A stretch of DNA of 60,000 nt from Diphasiastrum complanatum (taxonomy: Eukaryota; Streptophyta; Lycopodiopsida; Lycopodiales; Lycopodiaceae): positions 6,270,548-6,330,547 of the forward strand of contig CM055094.1 in the NCBI GenBank assembly GCA_029204225.1, read 5' to 3'. The notes beneath the pieces were generated by a model. That model had not been told where the DNA came from. It searched no databases and was given only the letters and a program-made list of their open reading frames with translations. The position numbers and the translations under genes are program-made. The number at the start of each line of letters is the position of its first letter. Positions within the stretch are counted from its first letter, which is position 1. Positions 52,401-60,000 of the stretch are shown here, one piece after another.

Positions 52401-53237
52401 CTGCAAGATAGTTGCAATAGAAACATTACCATGCAGGCTAATGTTAACATACATATGTGATTCAAACACTAAGAAGCTTACCCAGTACAACTGTATTATG
52501 AAGAGCATTATAAAGAAAAAAATTGTTGGCCGTAGCGCATTAATTCCGTAAGCCCATAAGCTCTGCGGGCGTAATATCCCAGAATTATCTACACAAAATG
52601 CAACAGAACTACATAGATCTACACAAAATGTAGTCGGAATAGGCGTAGGAATAGGTGCTGATATCCTAATGCACATTTTGATTGTATATTCTCTCGTGAT
52701 AAAAGATCCAAACAGTCCTAACAGAGTGAAAAGCACCAGCCTTCGGAACTTTCTTGGATTTTGAGCCTGTGACCTTTAGGCCCACCCTGGCTTGAATTCC
52801 GGAAAGCCCTCAGGCTTTGACTTTCCACTGAACTCTAAAACAACTGTAGTTTTCATGAAGTATCAATGATATAAGCCATATGAAATAGAAAACATAAATT
52901 TTTAAGGTGAAAGCCTACTCCCAGGGTTCAGGCATAGAACCATTTCTTGCTGAATTAACAATTGTGGTGCTGGACTGGATTTCCTTCTCAATTGCAACTC
53001 AATGGTGCTCCAGAAGTGGGACATTGTGAACAGTGTTCAGCTGTTCTGGACTGTCCAAATAAGATTTCCAAAGATGGGCCCCAGCACATTAGGCTCCTTG
53101 GCACAATGAGACACAAGGGATTAACCAAATTAGAGTGAGGGAGCAAAAGAAATGAAAAATGTCATCGAACAATTCCTAACAATGAGGTAATGTGTGCACA
53201 CGTGTTTTGATTGGGGTTCAAAATTCATGAACATGGA
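52401..53237. other. Upstream/intron region of the trihelix gene, no exon found
   Basis: The start exon of the trihelix gene should lie here or further away, but none was convincing. A short duplication ('agatctacacaaaatg' type) occurs at 52588-52632. ACACGTGT lies at 53198. Confidence 0.35.
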
Positions 53238-53541
53238 GAGATAAGCTCCAAGATCTCTTAAAACTCAAAATTACAAAATGAACAATAGCCTCCAAATTTA
53301 ACACGACCTCAGCTATTTATAATGGTCATTTGTGCCTCTACTATAAGTTTGGGGCCTTATTTAGCTAAATTGGGCCTTACAACCATTATTACAATTCCGC
53401 TAGTCTCAATCATAGCGAGGTTGCTCGAGCCACCTTATTAACTATCTTAATGACTAACTCTAGTCTACTTAAGCTCCATGGCCATATTTGGCAATTCATT
53501 AGTAAGCTCATGGGCTAATTACATGCAGCACATGACACTCC
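53238..53541 (-). repeat. Element I 3' LTR, truncated
   Basis: It matches 57665-57968 with few differences, including 'gcctccaaattta', 'aagtttggggccttatttag' and 'caattcattagtaagctc'. Similarity ends at about 53238. Confidence 0.88.
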
Positions 53542-53723
53542 CCCTACTTTAAGCATTTTTGCCCCAAAAAATGAAGACCATGTAGCTCTTTTGTTGGTGT
53601 CATGCTTTTCATGAATCCGTTGGTGGTAGTCAAAGATATTTGGCCAACTTGAGTAAGAAACATCTTTTCTTGTATTATTCTTGTCATTAGCCATCTACCA
53701 TCAGATTTTGTTGCCTCAACTTT

Positions 53724-55207
53724 TTAGCGTAAAACAAGGTTGCAACGAGAATTCTTCATAAAGAACCTTTGATCTACAACTGATCCCATAGATTTGATAA
53801 GATCACTGAAGAAGAGATTGATGAAACACATGAAAGCCTCAAGTTGCATTAGTTCTGCATGGGTTGACAGAATCCAAGCAACAGACATTCGAAAAGCTCC
53901 TTGATGTAGAATAGTGGTATCCATTTCTAACTCCAGAACAGTTATTAGAGCCATGCATCCCACATTCGGATTCATCAAAAACCATGCAGTGTAGGGATCT
54001 TTTTGGTCATCTGTACACAAGGAATTTGACGGTTTTGAATTTAGTTTCCAAGTTAACATGTTTTCCTTGTTGATAGGATTGATGACATCCTCTAACGCAA
54101 GAATATTCAAGGATTTTGCACCAACTCCTTCCATCAATATCACATTAGATTCATTGATTGGTAGCTCAATGCAGATTTGCTTCAGATCTTTGGATGGATC
54201 TCTTATTATTGACTTCATTGAAGCAATGTTGATACCAATTTCATCATCAAAAAGCTTGTTGTTGTATTGTTATTTGAATTTTGCATCAATGTTATATCGC
54301 TCGCTTGATCCATGTTTAGGAATAATTCCATATAGATCATTATCAATAATATGGTTGTAACCACTGATTTGTGGAGTAGAGCATAATTCTCAGCGATTGA
54401 ATTGTACTCCATCATTTAACTGCAGTTGTAGAAGTTTGTTCAGCTCATAGTATACCTCCTTATTTTGACCTTGGTCCTGATCATTACAATTGTCGGACAA
54501 GACTTGATCTAGATTCTCAAGTTGGTCTTCATCCAATTGTCCATTGGTGCTTTGCTGATATTGATTTGTCTTCGTGGAAGATAGATCGATATTAAGAATT
54601 TTGCTTTCTTCCTTGAAATCATCAGCTTCAATAGAAGATTCATTATCTTGTTTGCTCAAAACCTCTCGATCGATATCTGCCTTTAGCTTGGAAGTTTGCC
54701 CTTGGACTAGAGGAAGCATTGTTCCATAGACATCAACAATGGTACACAATTCAGAATAGTAGTTCAAATATCAATTGGCTGTTGTGGAACATCATCCGAT
54801 TCCAAGATAGAGTCAAAACGAGCGGCCATCTTGCTATACATTTCTTCCCATCTTCGCTCTGACCTTTCTTGTAATTGTTGCCCTGTTTGTTTCATTTGTT
54901 CAGTACTATCCTGTATGGCAGTTAAAAGTGTACTAATATTTCCTTTGTTCCATTGGTCAAAGTTCTGAAGTGTCGTTGTAGTTCTGATACTGATCATCAT
55001 TAGCAAAATCGTCATTCTAGTCTTGATATTGATTGTCATCAACGATGTCGTCACATTGGTCATAATCTTCGTTGTAATCGTCACTTTGATCCCAATATTC
55101 GTCCACATCATTGTCATAACTATCATCACAGTATGACTGATTGTCATCCTCTGTTCAAAATCCCAGCAAGGTGTAGTTAAACAGTGACAATAGGCATGAG
55201 TTCTCAA
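53724..55207 (-). pseudogene. Element I internal coding region, unknown protein
   Basis: Minus-strand frames in series suggest one long coding sequence broken by shifts. First comes an Asp/Asn/Tyr-rich acidic stretch read out of the longest frame (DDYNEDYDQCDD, NDDFANDDQYQNYND, 55150-54970). Then come QQLQERSERRWEEMYSKMAA, an acidic Gln-rich middle part (NGQLDEDQLENLDQVLSDN) and a C-terminal part with DPYTAWFLMNPNVGCMALIT and LMQLEAFMCFINLFFSD. No zinc knuckle, DSGA, YVDD or DDE motif is visible. It may be a diverged gag or a captured gene. No function is claimed. Confidence 0.4.
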
Positions 55208-55657
55208 TTAAGGCAATTTCAAAGAACTTTTGCAGAGGTTAAATTTTGGTACAAATAAGACTTCTACACTGTCAATCTTGTTGAGCTGAGGAAGTTTGCT
55301 TTCTACGGCACTGAAATCCGAGGTCACACGGAGAAGTTATGAGAATTCACAGAATTCAGAAAAAAAATCAATGTATATAAGAACTTAGGAAAGGGGTAAC
55401 GACAAAGAGAAAAATAAAATAAAATCGGAGGAATGATTACAGAAGTAAAGTTATTGTATTGAGCTCAGAGAACTGAACACTTTTTGCTCGTGCAGTACTA
55501 AAATCCGGGATCATATAAAAAGTTATGGAAGTTTGAAAACTTGGTGGAGAACAAGAAATAAATGAACTTAGAAATAGGGGCCTTAATAGAAAAGTTTGGT
55601 TTCTTTGAAGCATTGGACCGTTGAATAAATGAAAACCGTAAGCAAAAATGAGAACTT

Positions 55658-55770
55658 AGAGAGAGGAAATCTCGACCGACGCATCTTAGGGAGAGAGGAT
55701 CTCAACCGATGCAATATGAGAGACAAAATCTCAACCGACGCAATTTAGAGAGAGAAAATCTCAACCGACA
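55658..55770. repeat. Imperfect tandem repeat, about 35-bp unit
   Basis: 'gagagaggaaatctcgaccgacgca' recurs about four times with changes ('gagaggatctcaaccgatgca', 'gagacaaaatctcaaccgacgca'). Confidence 0.6.
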
Positions 55771-57426
55771 AGGAAAGGGTAGGTAACTGAAGCAGGTAGA
55801 GAGAGAGAGTAGGTAACCGACGTCGCGGGTAGAGAGACGAAAGAAGGCAAAGATTAGAGATGTTCTCAACAGAGAGGATGCAATCTGGTACCAAGAAGGG
55901 AACATGGGTGCCGCAGGGAGAAAGAAAGATGTTGTAGCTCGATTTGTTGAGTGGCTGATTGACAAATTGGCTCAATTGGATGTAGCTCGATTGGTTGATC
56001 AGTAGCGCCCGATAGTGAGTTCTTTGGGGGCTGATCCTACAATTTTGATGAGCCAGGATCAGGCAGCCAGTGCTGAGCACGCATTCGCTAATTGTGACCA
56101 GTGGATCCAACCAGTTTTCAAGTCTCTGTTAACTCACTGCTCCAAGGAGGGAGATCACCACAACAGCGACTGGGAAACTAACCTCTCCAAGTGAGCTTAA
56201 TGCTGATCACAATGATTTGCCATGAACGTCCCTCCTCCACAATTTGGATTTGTGCACTCTTTCCTCAAACGTTGAACTTTCTTAGAATCGTCCACTTTGT
56301 AATCCATTCAATTTGAACCAGATAGGATCATCCAGAACCAAACAAGATTATTCAACAGACATTACTGATGGAAAAAGCACGTGAACTGTCAATCTTGTTC
56401 ATCATGATGGTAGGTTGCGGATCAAGGATGATTCAAAGCTTGTTTTGCCATCTAAATCAAAACTGCTAGTTAGAACCCAGCGGTCTAGTAATTGGAATAC
56501 TTTTACATAAACTGTTACATATCCCTGAATATCCTCGAGCGCTCTGCCATTTTCTTTGTTGTTAGTTTTATTGCGGAGTTGAATCACGGAAAGGTTGGCA
56601 TTAGTTTCTCAGCTCGATCGACATTGGTGTCGTTTTCATTCCATAATCTTCCCTGGGAGTTGAAGGGAGGCAGTCCAGTAATGGCGGATAAGGACTTTGA
56701 TATTCCTGATGCAGATGATGTCGTCGATCTTGAGAGAGAGGGAGTGAGCGGTTAGGGTTGTTAGGTTAAAGTAGGAGAAGTTCTTTGTAGCGAGATTAGA
56801 GTTAGGTAGGCGAGAGTTAGGTTAGGTTTTGTTAGGGCTGTAGGTAGGTTTTTTTTTTTTTAATGAGTTGGCGAAAACTTCAAAATGAAGAAATGGAAAA
56901 AAAAATTTACAAGGAAGCAAAACTTCAAGAATAAAGAATTGAAGTGCTTCTCTCCCAAAATCCTGCCAAAAATTTAGTTTAATACCTCCTTCACAAGAAT
57001 TGCCATATCTCTCTCAATTTTCAACCAAATTGGCTGCAAATTGGCTCAGATTCATGCTAAGAGTGAGATCTACAATCCTATAGAAATACAGCCATAAAAT
57101 TCTACCAAAACTACAGCCAAAAATGGAGAAAAACAGACTGCACAAACTGTTCCTAACTAAAATTGGAATGAAAACACTAAAATGGCCATAACTTGGTCAT
57201 TATAGCTCCAAATCAGAAAATCTCAGTACCTCCAAAAAGCTAAACATAAGATCTACTGATCTATAATAAGAAGTCACACAAAAAATGAAGATTAAATGGC
57301 CAAAAATTGAATCAAAACTTGCTGGAAATTGAAAAAAACAAGAAAACTAGAACAAGAAACTCTACCAAACTTAACAAAATCCACCAAATCTGATGGGGAA
57401 AGGATCTAATGCTCTGATAGCAAAAT
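55771..57426. other. Leader region of element I, no assigned gene
   Basis: This lies between the unknown ORFs and the 5' LTR. A plus-strand frame 56492-56755 ends MADKDFDIPDADDVVDLERE with an ATG in a plausible start context at 56682, and could be a captured first exon of a host gene. The family is not recognised. AT-rich DNA follows. Confidence 0.3.
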
Positions 57427-57968
57427 TGTCATGTGCCAACCTTAACATTCAAACATCAAATTACAATGGAATTGCAAGAAATCAAGAAACTAGTCAAAAA
57501 TCAAGAAGATAGCTAAAAGTAGCAAAACTTCACCAAATTAGGCAAAGTAAGGTATCTTTATTCATGATTATTGATCATTCACAAGATAGGGGCCTGATTC
57601 TAGAGCATGATCATAGCTCTCATGTGATTTTAGGCACATGAACCACTTTCTTCATCAAGAAAGCTCTCCAAGAGAAGCTCCAAGATCTCTTAAAACTCAA
57701 AATTACAAAATGAACAATAGCCTCCAAATTTAGCACGACCTTAGCTATTTATAGTGGTCATTTGTGTCTCTACTATAAGTTTGGGGCCTTATTTAGCTAA
57801 ATTGGGCCTTACAACCATTATTACAATTCCGCTATTCTCAATTATAGCGAGGTTGTTCGAGCCACCTTATTAACTGTCTTAATGACTAACTCTAGTCTAC
57901 TTTAGCTCCATGGCCATATTTGGCAATTCATTAGTAAGCTCATGGGCTAATTACATGCAGCACATAAC
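57427..57968 (-). repeat. Element I 5' LTR, 542 bp
   Basis: The complete LTR runs from TGTTATGTGC to CACATGACA on the minus strand. It forms the left arm of an inverted repeat with 57969-58458. Confidence 0.85.
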
Positions 57969-58458
57969 AAGAACTAGTCAATAGGACAGTTAATAAAGTG
58001 GCTCGAACAACCTCGCTATAATTGTGAATAGCGAAATTGTAATAATGGTTGTAAGGCCCAATTTAGCTAAATAAGGCCCCAGACTTATGATAAGAGGCAC
58101 AAGTGACATCTATAAATAGCTGAGGTTGTGCTAAATATGGAGGCTATTGTTCATTTTTTTTAAATTTGGTTTTTAAGAGATCTTGAAGCTTCTCTTTGAG
58201 AGCTTTCTTGATGGGAATGGTAGTTCATGTGCCTACAATCACATGAGAGCTTAGATCAAGCTCTAGCAACAGGCCCTATCTTGTGAATGATCATTAATCA
58301 TGAATAATGATACTCTAGTTTGCCTATTTTGGTGAAGTTTTGCTATCTTTATCAATCTTCTTGATTTTTGACTAGTTTTCTTGATTTCTTGTATTTCCAT
58401 TGTAATTTGATGTTTATGAATGGATTAGATGTTTTAATGCTAAGGTTGGCACATGAAA
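57969..58458 (+). repeat. Inverted partial LTR of the element I family
   Basis: This is the reverse complement of most of 57427-57920, with substitutions and small indels ('gacagttaataaagtggctcg' against 'cgagccaccttattaactgtc'). It begins inside the LTR and ends at GGCACATGA, the LTR end, but no primer site follows. Arms of about 490 bp face each other with almost no spacer. Confidence 0.85.
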
Positions 58459-60000
58459 CAGTGATGACACTAATTTGGGAAACAAAATCATTTAATCAGA
58501 TTTTGAAAAGCATAGTCTGAACTCTGAAGTATTGAAAAAAAATTGTCAAAAATGTCCTGAAAGATGGATCTTCAATGTTGGAACTGCAGATCCGTCCTCC
58601 AATGAGCAGCAATTTGGAGAGAACTTCCTTTCCTCTCTTTCAGTTAGGAAGTTCTACGTACAAATGAAAGACTTTGTTGCGCTTTAGTGTAACGAGGACA
58701 ATTATGTAATCAGCAACTAAATTTGTAGTATAAGAATTCTTGCATCCTGGCTAGAAGTAACTACTCTGCAAACAAATTTAATGTTTTAATCTGCTTCAGA
58801 GAGAAGAGAAAGAAATGTCATCAAGATTGCAAATTAAACTTTCTGCTATAAACTAGAGTGAAATGAAAATCAGGACTTTCTCCCTGCCTACATGGAATAT
58901 GATATAATAAAAAGTTAGAGAAAAACACCCACAACACAACTAGAGATAAAAGATATCTATTTCTAAGATTGGAATATATCCAAATTCAAAAATTTAATTT
59001 CAGAAGTCGATGTCATAAGGCAAACCTTAGAAAGAATGTCACAACCAAAAAACATATCAAAACAACAATATAAAATTCAATAAACAATAAATCTCAGCCA
59101 ACCAGCACTGCTTATTTCTCATCAATACCCAAGCTTTGTTGCGATCTGGATTTTGAAAGAATCCGGATTCTCTTGGGTAGGCCTAGTGTTGACTAAGAAG
59201 CAAATGACAATCAACAAGAGATATTTTCTGAAAATAGAGTAACAAAAAACAAAAAAACAGGCACCATAATACAAAGCCCTTGGCTCAACCTCATAACGGC
59301 AGCTGGTCCACCTACTTTGGGGACAAGTAAATGCACTAATTGAAGTCCTAATAAGCATATAAGGACTAAATGATTGTGTGAAATCGTTCACATATTATGA
59401 TATTATGTCTAGGATAATACCCAACATACCAAGGGAGACTGCGGGCAATCTTTAACCTTGTGTGTCCAACCACAAGGTTTTAGACCACCAACTTCATAAT
59501 GCATAGCATGGACCAGACGCTGTGAATTATCTACGAGTGAGGAATAGTTCACAGAGCTGTCCATTCCCTCCTCAAAAGACAAAGTACTCACTCTTTGTAT
59601 AAAGCTGTTGAAATCGTAAAACAAAGATGATGCCACCATAAAGAAAAAGATGCCAATCCACAGTAAAAAAATAAAGTTCAAGCAAATGCATGTACTAAAG
59701 GTACAGCTACAAAATGCATATTATGATGATGATGATGATGCCAAAAGTGAAGATTCTGACACTGAAAAATGAAGAGAGAAGAAAAAAACTAGAACTATGA
59801 CATGATGAATGCTGATCATGGATCACACTACCATATCAAAGAACGGCATGAATAGCATTGTCAAAAAGCACAAGCACGCCAGGGCTTAGAACAACTATGT
59901 AGAAGGAACTGATAGCAGTATGCAATACAAGAAGATACCAAGCCAGATATGTCACATGTAGACCGAGCATGCCAAGTAGTAGTACTAGCAGAAGACAGCT
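58459..60000. other. Flank without clear gene
   Basis: It is AT-rich DNA. A minus-strand open stretch at 59681-59436 could contain an exon: a possible acceptor TTTCAACAG near 59612, the peptide HAMHYEVGGLKPCGWTHKVK, and a donor-like GTATGT right after CCCTTG near 59432. No family was recognised. A short (GAT)n lies near 59725-59739. Confidence 0.25.

Larger units (their letters stand above)
53238..57968 (-). mobile_element. LTR element I with non-pol ORFs
   Basis: On the minus strand the 5' LTR is 57968-57427 (TGTTATGTGCTGCATG...CACATGACA) and the 3' LTR is 53541-53238, truncated at its far end. AAAGTAGGGGGAG precedes the 3' LTR as the polypurine tract. After the 5' LTR comes ATTTTGCTATCAGAGCATT, a variant of the usual primer site. 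Between them, no gag, protease, integrase or RT was recognised; instead there are acidic and unfamiliar frames. It is probably a non-autonomous element of the LARD type. Confidence 0.72.

Noticed and set aside
52374-52736. 120-codon minus-strand frame next to the trihelix exon as its first exon
   Set aside because: It ends in another phase, has no donor site leading to the acceptor at 52401, and shows only hydrophobic low-quality sequence.

Overview
This window looks like nuclear DNA of a land plant. The evidence is GT-AG introns in alpha-SNAP and trihelix-type genes, several families of Ty1/copia LTR retrotransposons primed at TGGTATCAGAG sites, a decayed plastid DNA insertion, and very long (AG)n/(CT)n tracts. 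Nothing seen fixes the species. A seedless or other non-angiosperm plant is only a guess, suggested by the repeat content and a methyltransferase relic.

Layout. 1-2389 holds the 3' end of an alpha-SNAP gene (+). 2390-6183 shows no recognisable gene. 6184-6590 has two long (CT)n tracts. 6600-7195 is a copia 5' fragment joined to unidentified DNA. 7196-12060 is a nuclear plastid insertion carrying rps7, rps12, trnV-GAC and rrn16, all decayed. 12140-13194 is a decayed beta-class amino-methyltransferase (N4C/N6A type) whose reading frame resumes at 22688-22787. The gap is element B, a 9.5 kb minus-strand copia element with a 5-bp target duplication, itself interrupted by the younger plus-strand element A (14146-18574). 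22790-26479 is minus-strand copia element D.

27480-31740 is rich in simple repeats. It contains a gag relic, modules duplicated next to (AG)n tracts, and three tandem copies of an 80-bp unit that can fold on itself. 32817-34396 is a truncated relative of A (element C). 34938-35763 encodes unfamiliar ORFs behind a cluster of TTCnnGAA-like palindromes. 36822-45169 is copia element E, whose 3' LTR was split by element F (40740-44991). Element H (45170 onward), a Ty3/gypsy integrase scrap and minus-strand element G (47458-49350) follow.

51485-52400 is a trihelix/Myb-like gene (-) that may be intact as far as it can be seen. 53238-57968 is an LTR element (I) with ORFs that do not look like pol; one of its LTRs forms a large inverted repeat with 57969-58458. 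58460-60000 has one weak exon candidate.

Overall this is a TE graveyard between two host genes. Insertion order can be read from the target duplications: MTase before B before A, and E before F (and probably H). Most in-frame stops in otherwise readable genes look like CGA to TGA or CAG to TAG changes, as expected from cytosine-methylation decay. The least ordinary items are the methyltransferase relic, the 80-bp foldable tandem units, and the recurrence of ACACGTGT in unrelated repeats.
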